DNA of 18,845 bases from JBBSUX01 sp038234045. Lineage in GTDB: Bacteria > Pseudomonadota > Gammaproteobacteria > Burkholderiales > Burkholderiaceae_C. Each line of letters begins with the position of its first letter. Position 1 is the stretch's first letter. The translations under genes and the position numbers were made by a program. Where the stretch lies: the NCBI GenBank assembly GCA_038234045.1, contig JBBSUX010000034.1:1-18845 (forward strand). Direction: 5' to 3'. Shown here piece by piece: positions 1 through 7,407 of this stretch. The notes beneath the pieces are model-generated. The model saw only the letters and a program-made list of their open reading frames with translations, was not told where the DNA came from and searched no databases.

Positions 1-1226
1 GCGTCGTCCACCACGATGCCGATCACCAGCACCATGCCGAACATGGTCAGCACATTGATCGAGAAGCCCAGCGCCAGCAAGGTGGCGAAGGTCCCCATCA
101 AAGCCACAGGAACCACGATGGTCGGAATGATGGTGTAGCGGATGTTCTGCAGGAACAGGAACATCACCAGGAACACCAGCACGACGGCTTCGACCAGCGT
201 CGTCGCGACCTGACGGATGGAGATGCCGACGAATTCTGAACTGTCGTACGGGATGCTCCACTTCAGCCCTTCAGGGAAATAGCCCTGCAATTCATCCATT
301 CGCTTTCGGATGGCCTTGGCGGTGTCGAGCGCGTTGCCGCCCGTTGCCAGCTGGACGCCGATGCCCACGGCGGGCTTGCCATTGAGGCGCGCGGATGTAC
401 CGTAGGTTTGCGCACCGAGTTCGATACGTGCCACGTCTTTGAGCCGTACCGTCGAGCCGTCAGGATTGGCGCGCAGCACGAGGTTGCCAAACTGTTTGAC
501 AGTCTCGAGCTGCCCTTTGACCACCACGGTGGCCTCGATCTGCTGGCCCGCCACGTTGGGCAGTGCACCGATCGATCCCGCCGATACCTGTGCGTTTTGA
601 GCGCGGATGGCAGCGTTTACCTCGCCGGCCGATAAATTCAGGCCCGTCAATTTGTTCGGATCGATCCAGATCCGCATCGCGCGCTCGGTGCCGAACAGCT
701 GCGCCTGACCAACCCCCGGAATCCGCTGGATTTCCGGCACCACATTGCGTGACGCATAGTCACCGATGGCAATCGGGTCGAGCTTCGGGTTGTCCGAGGA
801 GAGGATCGTGAACAGCAGGAAGTTGGAGCGTGATTTGTCCACCCGCACGCCTTGCTGCGTCACCGCCTGAGGCAGGCGCGGCGTTGCGCGTGACAGGCGG
901 TTCTGTACGTCCACCTGGGCCAGGTCGGAATTGGTGCCGGTCTCAAACGTCAGGGTGATGGTGCCCGTGCCATTGGCCTGGCTGACCGATTCGGTGTAGA
1001 GCAGGCCCGGCGAGCCGTTCATCTCCCGCTCGATCACACTGATGACGCTGTCCTCCAGCGTTTGAGCCGAAGCGCCCGGATAGGCCACCGAAATCACGAT
1101 GGACGGTGGCGCTACCGGTGGGTACTGTGAAATCGGAAGTTGGGTGATGGACACCGCGCCCAGCACCAGCACGAACAGCGCGATCACCCACGCGAAGATC
1201 GGCCGTTCAATAAAAAACTTTGCCAT
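1..1226 (-). CDS. acrB: RND multidrug efflux transporter, AcrB/MexB type (partial, N-terminal 408 residues)
   Basis: Inner-membrane proton/drug antiporter subunit of a tripartite efflux pump. The start is ATG at 1226, 21 bases after the adaptor stop, with a GAGGA ribosome site 8 bases upstream. The reading frame is open to the window edge. The N-terminus MAKFFIERPIFAWVIALF is the classic HAE1 start and first membrane helix. The porter region follows, then the second and third helices (SEFVGISIRQ, VFLVMFLFLQNIRYTIIPT). The last visible residues are GIVVDD, residues 403-408, so the window ends on the Asp pair equivalent to D407/D408 of E. coli AcrB, the proton-relay residues. Numbering matches AcrB without a net gap. 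The remaining ~640 residues, and any OprM-type outer-membrane gene, would lie to the left. The family is certain; drug range cannot be read from this part. Confidence 0.96.
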   Translation of the reverse strand, partial: MAKFFIERPIFAWVIALFVLVLGAVSITQLPISQYPPVAPPSIVISVAYPGASAQTLEDSVISVIEREMNGSPGLLYTESVSQANGTGTITLTFETGTNSDLAQVDVQNRLSRATPRLPQAVTQQGVRVDKSRSNFLLFTILSSDNPKLDPIAIGDYASRNVVPEIQRIPGVGQAQLFGTERAMRIWIDPNKLTGLNLSAGEVNAAIRAQNAQVSAGSIGALPNVAGQQIEATVVVKGQLETVKQFGNLVLRANPDGSTVRLKDVARIELGAQTYGTSARLNGKPAVGIGVQLATGGNALDTAKAIRKRMDELQGYFPEGLKWSIPYDSSEFVGISIRQVATTLVEAVVLVFLVMFLFLQNIRYTIIPTIVVPVALMGTFATLLALGFSINVLTMFGMVLVIGIVVDD

Positions 1227-1247
1227 AAAAAAAGTCCTCGACCGAGC

Positions 1248-2618
1248 TCAGGAACGCTTGGCCGGAGCGCCGGCGGCGGGCTTGGCACCTGCGGCTGGTG
1301 GCAGAGGCTGTGCGTTGGTGACGCTGGGCGCTGATTTGCCATCAGCTGCCTTGTCGGCGGGCGCTCCCATCGAATTCGCGGCTTCAGTGGATGGCGGTGT
1401 CCAAGGCACTGGCTTTACCGGCGCATTACCGCGCAGCTTCTGGAAGCCGTCGACCATCACCTGCTCGCCGTCCTTGAGCCCGCTCAAAACAACCCACTGG
1501 TTGCCCTTGCCGGTGCCGATATCGACCTTGCGCGGAGTCACCTTGCCATCTGCGCCCACCACCATCACAGAGTCCCCGTTGGAGTCGCGCGTCACGGCCT
1601 GCTGCGGCAGCAACACAGCATTGCTGACTTGTGCCTGCTCGATGCGCACGCGCACGTACAGTCCCGGCAACAGCAGCCCGTTGGCGTTCGGCACTTCGGC
1701 GCGCAGCGTGATCTGACCGGTGGTCGGATCCACCGAAAGATCGGAAAACAGCAGTTTTCCAGGTTGCGGATAGATCTCGCCGTCTTCCTGCACGATTCGA
1801 ACGCTTGCAGCCTCGCCCGTGCCTGCGCGTTTCAATTTCCCCGATTGCAACGCCTGGCGCAGCTGGCTTACTTCAGATGCCGACTGCGTGAAATTTACAT
1901 ATACGGGGTTGATCTGCTGGATCATCGCAAGCGGCGTGGCCTCGCCCTGGCCCACCAGGGCGCCTTCTGTCACCAATGAGCGACCGATGCGGCCCGAAAT
2001 CGGTGCCGTGACGCTGGCATATCCCAAACTGATCTTGGCGGTTTCGACCCCTGCGCGACCCACCTGCACATCGGCCTGCGCCTGCTTCTGCGCTGCCTCG
2101 GCGTTCACGTAGTCCTGTTTGCTGATCGCGTTGGCTTCGACCAGCGGCTTGTAACGGTTCACCGTCGCAGTTGCCTGCGACAAATTGGCCTGATAGCGGG
2201 CGAGTGCGGCTTGGGCGCTCATCAGCGTGGCACGGTAGGGAGCGCTGTCGATCGAATACAGCGCCTGGCCCGCCTTCACTTCGCTGCCTTCCTTGAAAAG
2301 GCGCTTGAGCACAATGCCAGCCACCCGCGCACGAACCTGCGCGGTGCGGGAGGCCTCGACCCGGCCTGGTAATTCCGTGACCAGGCCCACATCGCCGAGC
2401 TTGACGGTGACTACGCCCACTTCCGCCGGTGGCGGGCCTCCGCCCGGCAGGCCGCCAGCGGCGGTCTTCTCGTCCTTCTTGCCACAGCCCACAAGCAGCA
2501 CGGCCGTCATTGCGGCCACGGTGCACGCGATGCGCCAGCGACGCTGCGGCGTGCCGGCCGTGCGGTCGGCACGCGTCGCGGGAAGTGTCAGGGGCGTAGC
2601 GGTACGCAGCGCGAGCAT
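1248..2618 (-). CDS. acrA: RND efflux periplasmic adaptor (membrane fusion) lipoprotein, AcrA/MexA type
   Basis: Links the inner-membrane RND transporter to the outer-membrane channel. 456 residues. I chose ATG 2618 (MLALRTATP) because AAGGA sits 9 bases upstream and a signal sequence follows; the longer open frame to 2978 runs through the promoter and into the divergent gene. The lipoprotein signal ends in the lipobox LVGC (Cys45), so the mature protein should be lipid-anchored in the periplasm. A half-lipoyl motif is seen (RARVAGIVLKRLFKEGSEVK, continuing into AGQ), then a coiled-coil hairpin (MSAQAALARYQANLSQA to AEAAQKQAQADV), the second lipoyl half (TAPISGRIGRSLVTEGALVG), and the beta-barrel and membrane-proximal domains. 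The last ~45 residues are a low-complexity Ala/Pro-rich tail. It is co-transcribed with the downstream transporter gene and controlled by the operator at 2771-2794. Confidence 0.95.
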   Translation of the reverse strand: MLALRTATPLTLPATRADRTAGTPQRRWRIACTVAAMTAVLLVGCGKKDEKTAAGGLPGGGPPPAEVGVVTVKLGDVGLVTELPGRVEASRTAQVRARVAGIVLKRLFKEGSEVKAGQALYSIDSAPYRATLMSAQAALARYQANLSQATATVNRYKPLVEANAISKQDYVNAEAAQKQAQADVQVGRAGVETAKISLGYASVTAPISGRIGRSLVTEGALVGQGEATPLAMIQQINPVYVNFTQSASEVSQLRQALQSGKLKRAGTGEAASVRIVQEDGEIYPQPGKLLFSDLSVDPTTGQITLRAEVPNANGLLLPGLYVRVRIEQAQVSNAVLLPQQAVTRDSNGDSVMVVGADGKVTPRKVDIGTGKGNQWVVLSGLKDGEQVMVDGFQKLRGNAPVKPVPWTPPSTEAANSMGAPADKAADGKSAPSVTNAQPLPPAAGAKPAAGAPAKRS

Positions 2619-2766
2619 TGGAGAGTCCTTCCGGGACGACAGGGCTTCAAAATGGAAGCTGAAGAAAAACGGGAATGAACCGCCGCGCGCAGAGCAGCGC
2701 TCGGCTGGGCAGCGCAAACGCCCGCCCCAAGACCCGCCGTGAGGGGAATCCTGGGAGAAAGGCGCG

Positions 2767-2796
2767 AGTATACATACAATGATGAATGTATGTGAC
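2767..2796 (-). promoter_or_regulatory. Predicted sigma-70 promoter of the efflux operon
   Basis: On the minus strand, GTCACA (2796-2791) and TATACT (2772-2767) are separated by 18 bases. The -10 hexamer is good (5 of 6 to TATAAT) and the -35 weaker (4 of 6). The AcrR-type palindrome fills the whole spacer, so a bound repressor would block polymerase. The 5' leader to ATG 2618 would be about 140 bases. Assignment is from consensus only. Confidence 0.6.
2771..2794. promoter_or_regulatory. AcrR/TtgR-type operator palindrome
   Basis: Perfect 7-base arms ACATACA (2772-2778) and TGTATGT (2787-2793) flank an 8-base centre. By my alignment from memory, 20 of 24 positions match the E. coli AcrR operator, including both arms completely. 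It lies between the adaptor gene and the divergent TetR-family gene, where a local repressor would act on both. The position inside the -35/-10 spacer of the efflux promoter supports direct repression. Confidence 0.85.
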
Positions 2797-2845
2797 CCGT
2801 CGCACAGTGTGGCGGATGCAGGCAAACGTGACTGGATAGACAACA

Positions 2846-3565
2846 ATGGCCCGCAGAACAAAGGAAGATGCTCAGGCAACGCGTAGTGCGTTGCTCGATG
2901 CAGCCGAGCGGATGTTTCATGCGCAAGGTGTGTCGCGCACCTCGCTCGCAGAGATCGCCCATGCGGCGGGCACCACACGCGGTGCGATCTACTGGCACTT
3001 CAAGGACAAGGCCGATCTTTTCAACGCCATGATGGAGCGGGTGATCCTCCCGCTGGAGGCGTCGGTGCTGATGGTGGGAGAAGGCGCTACGCGCCCGGAC
3101 GCCCTGCAAGAGCTGCGCCGCGCGATCCAAGCTGCGCTGGAGCTGGTAGCCCACGACGATCGGGCGCAGCGCGTGTTTGAAATCGCTTCCCATCAAATTG
3201 AGTATGTGGACGAGTTCGCGAAGGTGCGTGAGCGCCGCGTCCAGGGGCGCGATGCCTGCATGGCGAAGATGGAAGCGACGATCCGGCTCGCCGCGCAATC
3301 TGGGGGAATCCGCCTGGCGTTACCTGCGGAAGATGCGGCTTTTGGGCTCAACGCAGTGATCGACGGCGTGATCCGTAACTGGCTCATTGCACCAGCCGGC
3401 TTCGATCTGGCGCTAGCCGGCATGTGCGTTGTGGACGCGTTTTTGGCGGGCATCGGGCTGCCGGTCGCAGCCGATCCTGCGGCCGCAGCCCTACCCGTCA
3501 GCCCGGTTGCGTCGGCTGCGCGCCGCGCTCGGACGGCTGCTGCGCGCAAGGTGCGCGTGCAATAG
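2846..3565 (+). CDS. TetR/AcrR-family transcriptional repressor of the efflux operon
   Basis: 239 residues. The N-terminal DNA-binding domain spans about residues 8-60. Its helix-turn-helix TSLAEIAHAAGTTRGAIYWH is followed by FKDKADLF, the typical TetR signature. The C-terminal ligand domain (about 85-205) resembles the AcrR/TtgR group, for example QRVFEIASHQIEYVDEF. The final ~28 residues are Ala/Arg-rich and probably disordered. The gene is divergent from acrA, and an AcrR-like palindrome lies in the shared 227-base intergenic region. By family knowledge it should be released from DNA by pump substrates. The ribosome site is weak (GGATAG before ATG 2846), which is common for low-abundance repressors. 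A possible plus-strand -10 TACAAT (2775-2780) lies within the operator, so autoregulation is likely but inferred. Confidence 0.93.
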   Translation: MARRTKEDAQATRSALLDAAERMFHAQGVSRTSLAEIAHAAGTTRGAIYWHFKDKADLFNAMMERVILPLEASVLMVGEGATRPDALQELRRAIQAALELVAHDDRAQRVFEIASHQIEYVDEFAKVRERRVQGRDACMAKMEATIRLAAQSGGIRLALPAEDAAFGLNAVIDGVIRNWLIAPAGFDLALAGMCVVDAFLAGIGLPVAADPAAAALPVSPVASAARRARTAAARKVRVQ

Positions 3566-3567
3566 GG

Positions 3568-3600
3568 GATAATCCGTGACTGCCCGCTGCGCTGCGGGCA
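3568..3600 (+). promoter_or_regulatory. Possible tRNA promoter -10 and leader hairpin
   Basis: GATAAT at 3568-3573 is a good -10 candidate, followed by a GC-rich discriminator (CCG) as at many stringently controlled stable-RNA promoters. I see no clear -35. TGCCCGC (3581-3587) and GCGGGCA (3594-3600) form a perfect 7-base-pair hairpin with a 6-base loop, ending 4 bases before the tRNA. It could instead be a terminator for the TetR gene, whose stop codon is 15 bases upstream, but there is no T run. Confidence 0.4.
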
Positions 3601-3604
3601 CACA

Positions 3605-3680
3605 GCGGCTGTAGCTCAGTGGATAGAGTATTGGCCTCCGAAGCCAAGGGTCGTGGGTTCGATCCCCGCCAGCCGCACCA
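3605..3680 (+). tRNA. tRNA-Arg, anticodon CCG
   Basis: A full cloverleaf can be drawn. The acceptor arms are GCGGCTG (3605-3611) and CAGCCGC. The anticodon stem TTGGC/GCCAA encloses the loop CTCCGAA with anticodon CCG at 3638-3640. The T arm contains GGTTCGATCC. Discriminator A and an encoded CCA end at 3680. It reads CGG arginine codons, frequent in this GC-rich DNA. Its 3' end faces the 3' end of the large low-GC c-di-GMP gene. Confidence 0.97.
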
Positions 3681-3714
3681 TCAATAGCGTCCGAAGCGAT
3701 CGGCGCACGCGTGA

Positions 3715-6700
3715 TCAGCGCTCAATTCGTGCTGTCAAAAAGGCCGCGAAGTCGACTGCAGAAATGGGGCGACTGAAGTGGTAGCCCTGATAAGCCAGGC
3801 ACCCGCTCGCGAATAAAAAATCCCGCTGACCCTGCGTTTCGACGCCTTCGGCTATCACACTCAAACCAAGACTATTTCCCAGCGCGACGATCGATCGCGA
3901 AATGACTGCGTCATTCGGGTCAGTCAAGACATCCTTGACGAAGGATTGGTCGATCTTGAGTTGGTCCAGTGGAAGTCGCTTCAGATAGCTGAGCGACGAG
4001 TAGCCGATGCCAAAGTCGTCAAGAGAAAAGCCCACGCCTGCTTCTTTCAGCAGGTTCATCTTTCCGACGACATCCTCGACATTGTCTACAAACAGACTCT
4101 CGGTCAACTCAAGTTTCAACCTCGCGGGATTTGCGCCGGCTTCCCTGACGGCCTGAAGCACCTCGGGGACAAAATCAGCCTGCCTGAACTGATAAACGCT
4201 GACATTGACAGCCAGCGACAGATGACTGGCATAGTCAAGTTTTGACCAGGCCACCAGCTGTTGACAGGCCTTTTGCAAAATGATCCGACCCAACGGGATG
4301 ATGAGTCTTGACTCTTCTGCACACGGGATAAAGTCGAATGGCGGTATCAAACCCTTCTTGGGATGATTCCACCTGACCAGTGCCTCGGCTCCAAAGACCC
4401 GGCCATCCTTATCCACTTGGGGTTGAAAGTTTAAAAAGAACTCATCGTTCGATAGTGCCCGTCTGATATCGGCTTCCAATTCAACCTTGATCACCATCTC
4501 GGTTTGCATGGAGTCCTGATAGAACCTGAACGTGTTTCGGCCGGCAGCTTTCGCCTGGTACATTGCCAAATCGGCTTGCCTCAACACATCATCGAGACCA
4601 TCTGACGTGTAGTCCACAAGCGCAGCTCCCACACTTGCTGAACTGTGGTGAGAATGCCCCGCCAGTACATGGGTTTCTGCCATTCGCAATATGATTTTCT
4701 CAGCTACAGTACTGATTTGAGCCGTTGCACTAAAACGATCGTCATCAAGACCCGTCAGCAAGATTACAAATTCATCGCCGCCCAATCTGGCAACGGTATC
4801 ACCGTCACGGATGCAGCAAATCAGCCTGGATGCTACGTCCTTAAGTAGTAGGTCGCCAGTGGCATGACCCAAGGTGTCATTAAGTATCTTGAAGTTGTCC
4901 AGATCTATAAACAAAATGCCTGCGCGGGGTGTCTCTGGACCTGAAGCCGCAATGGCCTGCTTAAGACGTTCGTTGAGCAGTTGTCGGTTGGGCAAGCCCG
5001 TTAACGTGTCGTAAAAGGCGAGCGTTTGAATTCTGGCCTGCGCCGTCTTTTTATCGGTGATGTCCGTGTTGATCGCCAAAATTGTCCGTTTTCCTGAGGC
5101 GGCATCAGAAACGAGGTTCCACCTTCCCTCGACGACCAGCAGGGCACCGTCTTTGCTGCGCTGCTCAATCTCCCCGCTCCACTCGCCGTGCGTCATTACT
5201 GTGTCGATGGCTTTGTGATAAGCAGTTGGCTCACGGTAAAGCAGCTCTGTCAAGGAAGCATTACGAACTTCCAGCTCCGTCCAGCCGTAAAGCCGTTCCG
5301 CGCTCTTGTTCCAGAAAAGGACTTTGTGACCGAGATCTTGTACCAAAATCGCGTCCTGAGCCTTATCCAGCAGTGAGGCCTGTTCGCGAATTCTCAAGTC
5401 AGAAGCCTGCCGCTCCAGCTCAGCCGAGGCCCTTGACGCAAAAATCTTCAGAGTCGAGGTGGCGAATTCAGTGTCAGTGAGTGGTTCCCGGTAAAGAAGG
5501 AAAACCTGTCCAATGGTCTGGCCCGCCGAGTTGAATAGCATCCTGCCGATGTACGCCGCGGCCCCTATGCTGCTGAAAAGCCAAGATTTTGGGAATTGGT
5601 TTGCTAATCCAGTAGAAATTACCCAGTCATCACGGTCGACCAGGTTTTCGCAGGGTGTTCCCTCAAGTTCATAGCTGAAGTCAGAAATGCGTTCTCCGTC
5701 AAGGATCGCGCAAAGCGTCCTCGCTCTCAACGGGGCGCCGGGCACGATATCCGCAATGAACGCTGCGCATGCATTCAAGGCCTCAGCCATGTTGCGAACG
5801 AGTTGCTCCAGAAAGCTATCGCCGGCTGCAGCAGACACGCTTGCCGCCATCTTGGAGACGGCGCTCAATACCCGCTTTTGATCTTCTTGCAGACGCAGTG
5901 CGACTATTCCTTTGGCAAGGTCGTTTGCAAGGTTTCGCAGCAGGCCTATTTCTTCCGGGCAATCATTAATTTGCTTTGAATGAAAAAGTGAAAAAATACC
6001 GATCGACTGATCGTGATGCCGCAAGGGAAGATTAATATGCCCCTTTAATCCGGATCTAACAAAATGCTCCCGCCAAGGCGTAAATGTGGGATCTTCTGTA
6101 GCATCCTTTGTCACGATCATCTGCCCGGTTCTGATGCCGCGACCTGTTGGTCCTTGGCCGTGCCCACCGGGGGATTGTGCATCCCAGCTGATAAAAACGT
6201 TGTTGAGATAATCAACGGCTTTGCCGCTTGACGCAACTGGCAGTATCGTCTTCACCGCGTCGTGCTGAGGAATGCCTATCCACGCACCAGCGAAACCTCC
6301 GATTTCTATTGCCAATTGACATGCGTGGTTGCACAGTTCTGATTCATTCAGGGAACTCACAATGGCGAAATTGAATGATGATCTCAAACGCAGCGCGCGG
6401 CCGAGGCGCGACAGCTCCAGTTCAGCGCTGGTAATCAGACGTTCACGATTAACCAGCTCCTGCTTCGCATTGTCTTCCTCGATCGCAATTTTTGCAATGT
6501 GAACAGCTGTATTGATCAACTCCATTTCAATAGCCGTAGGTAGTCTGGCATCGTTGGAGTAAGCGGCGAACGTTCCCAGCACATGATCTTCGCAGGTAAA
6601 AATCGGTACTGACCAGCATGACTGGTAGCCACACTCGAGTGCAATCTCCCGCCATTTGATCCACTTGGGATCCGTTGCAATATTGCTCACCATCACACTC

Positions 6701-7362
6701 TTGCGTGTATGAGCCGCAGTTCCACAGGAGCCGGCATTTGGGCCGATCATGGCGCCCTCTACGGCGGCTACAAATCGGCGATCCAGGCTTCTCGAAGCCT
6801 TGTGCTTGAGGGTTTGACCATCCTCGGATAAGAGGAGCAGAGAACAAAAAAGGCCGGGGCCCTGCAACTCGACCCAAGCTACGGTTTCATTCAGAACCGT
6901 TTGAAGGAGCGCGTTTTTCGCAATACTTTCAAGTAAGCTGGCCTGGCCACTGGCGATAGCCGCACGCTTCTTTTGCCTTGTTATATCGGCAGCAGATATG
7001 AGCAGATGGCTGATTGATCCAGACTCATTGTGAATCCGGTTTACTGTGAGATCCAGAACCCTGTTGGTTCCGTCTGCATGTTGGCAGTTCAGTTCGGCTT
7101 TTACCGACTGTTCATGTAAGGACTTTTCAAAAAGAAGTTGGGCTTGGTTGGCTGCTGCCGGGTCATTTTTCCACCAAGGCGCTTGCCAAAGCTTTCTGCC
7201 GATGACCTCTGAAAGAAGGTGGCCAGCATCACGAACAGCCGTCTCGTTGATCTCGACAAAAGTCCCGTCCGCCGCAACAAGCCATTGAAGCAGATGCGTC
7301 TGGTTAAACAGCCCGTCAAAAAGCGCTCTTCCGGTCGGAAGAGCAGAACTAAGCGAATTCAT
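3715..7362 (-). CDS. Multi-sensor cyclic-di-GMP protein: PAS-GAF-GAF-GAF-PAS-GGDEF-EAL
   Basis: 1215 residues. Proposed domains: PAS about 15-130; GAF about 150-298, 335-475 and 500-650 (the third is weak); PAS about 663-770; GGDEF from LAFYDTLTGLPNRQLL at 781; EAL about 957-1210. The cyclase site is intact (GGDEF at 861-865), with an inhibitory RxxD site (RDGD, 852-855) five residues before it. The phosphodiesterase residues also look intact: EAL 993-995, LELTES, DDFGIGYSS, KIDQSFV and AEGVE. Both activities are therefore possible; the net direction cannot be read. No membrane segment or signal peptide is visible, so it is probably a cytosolic sensor. I chose ATG 7362 because an in-frame TTG at 7407 falls inside the predicted -35. 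Sampled GC is about 45-53%, against about 65% or more in neighbours, suggesting acquisition. It stands alone, next to tRNA-Arg. Confidence 0.95.
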   Translation of the reverse strand: MNSLSSALPTGRALFDGLFNQTHLLQWLVAADGTFVEINETAVRDAGHLLSEVIGRKLWQAPWWKNDPAAANQAQLLFEKSLHEQSVKAELNCQHADGTNRVLDLTVNRIHNESGSISHLLISAADITRQKKRAAIASGQASLLESIAKNALLQTVLNETVAWVELQGPGLFCSLLLLSEDGQTLKHKASRSLDRRFVAAVEGAMIGPNAGSCGTAAHTRKSVMVSNIATDPKWIKWREIALECGYQSCWSVPIFTCEDHVLGTFAAYSNDARLPTAIEMELINTAVHIAKIAIEEDNAKQELVNRERLITSAELELSRLGRALRLRSSFNFAIVSSLNESELCNHACQLAIEIGGFAGAWIGIPQHDAVKTILPVASSGKAVDYLNNVFISWDAQSPGGHGQGPTGRGIRTGQMIVTKDATEDPTFTPWREHFVRSGLKGHINLPLRHHDQSIGIFSLFHSKQINDCPEEIGLLRNLANDLAKGIVALRLQEDQKRVLSAVSKMAASVSAAAGDSFLEQLVRNMAEALNACAAFIADIVPGAPLRARTLCAILDGERISDFSYELEGTPCENLVDRDDWVISTGLANQFPKSWLFSSIGAAAYIGRMLFNSAGQTIGQVFLLYREPLTDTEFATSTLKIFASRASAELERQASDLRIREQASLLDKAQDAILVQDLGHKVLFWNKSAERLYGWTELEVRNASLTELLYREPTAYHKAIDTVMTHGEWSGEIEQRSKDGALLVVEGRWNLVSDAASGKRTILAINTDITDKKTAQARIQTLAFYDTLTGLPNRQLLNERLKQAIAASGPETPRAGILFIDLDNFKILNDTLGHATGDLLLKDVASRLICCIRDGDTVARLGGDEFVILLTGLDDDRFSATAQISTVAEKIILRMAETHVLAGHSHHSSASVGAALVDYTSDGLDDVLRQADLAMYQAKAAGRNTFRFYQDSMQTEMVIKVELEADIRRALSNDEFFLNFQPQVDKDGRVFGAEALVRWNHPKKGLIPPFDFIPCAEESRLIIPLGRIILQKACQQLVAWSKLDYASHLSLAVNVSVYQFRQADFVPEVLQAVREAGANPARLKLELTESLFVDNVEDVVGKMNLLKEAGVGFSLDDFGIGYSSLSYLKRLPLDQLKIDQSFVKDVLTDPNDAVISRSIVALGNSLGLSVIAEGVETQGQRDFLFASGCLAYQGYHFSRPISAVDFAAFLTARIER

Positions 7363-7378
7363 TGGCTGAGTCCGTCGA

Positions 7379-7407
7379 ATTAAAAATAGAAAAATCTCTC
7401 GTTTCAA
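7379..7407 (-). promoter_or_regulatory. Predicted promoter of the GGDEF-EAL gene
   Basis: On the minus strand, TTGAAA (7407-7402), a 17-base spacer and TTTAAT (7384-7379) each match the sigma-70 hexamers at 5 of 6 positions. Transcription would start near 7372, about 10 bases before ATG 7362, giving a very short leader with only a weak GGA as ribosome site. Confidence 0.6.
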
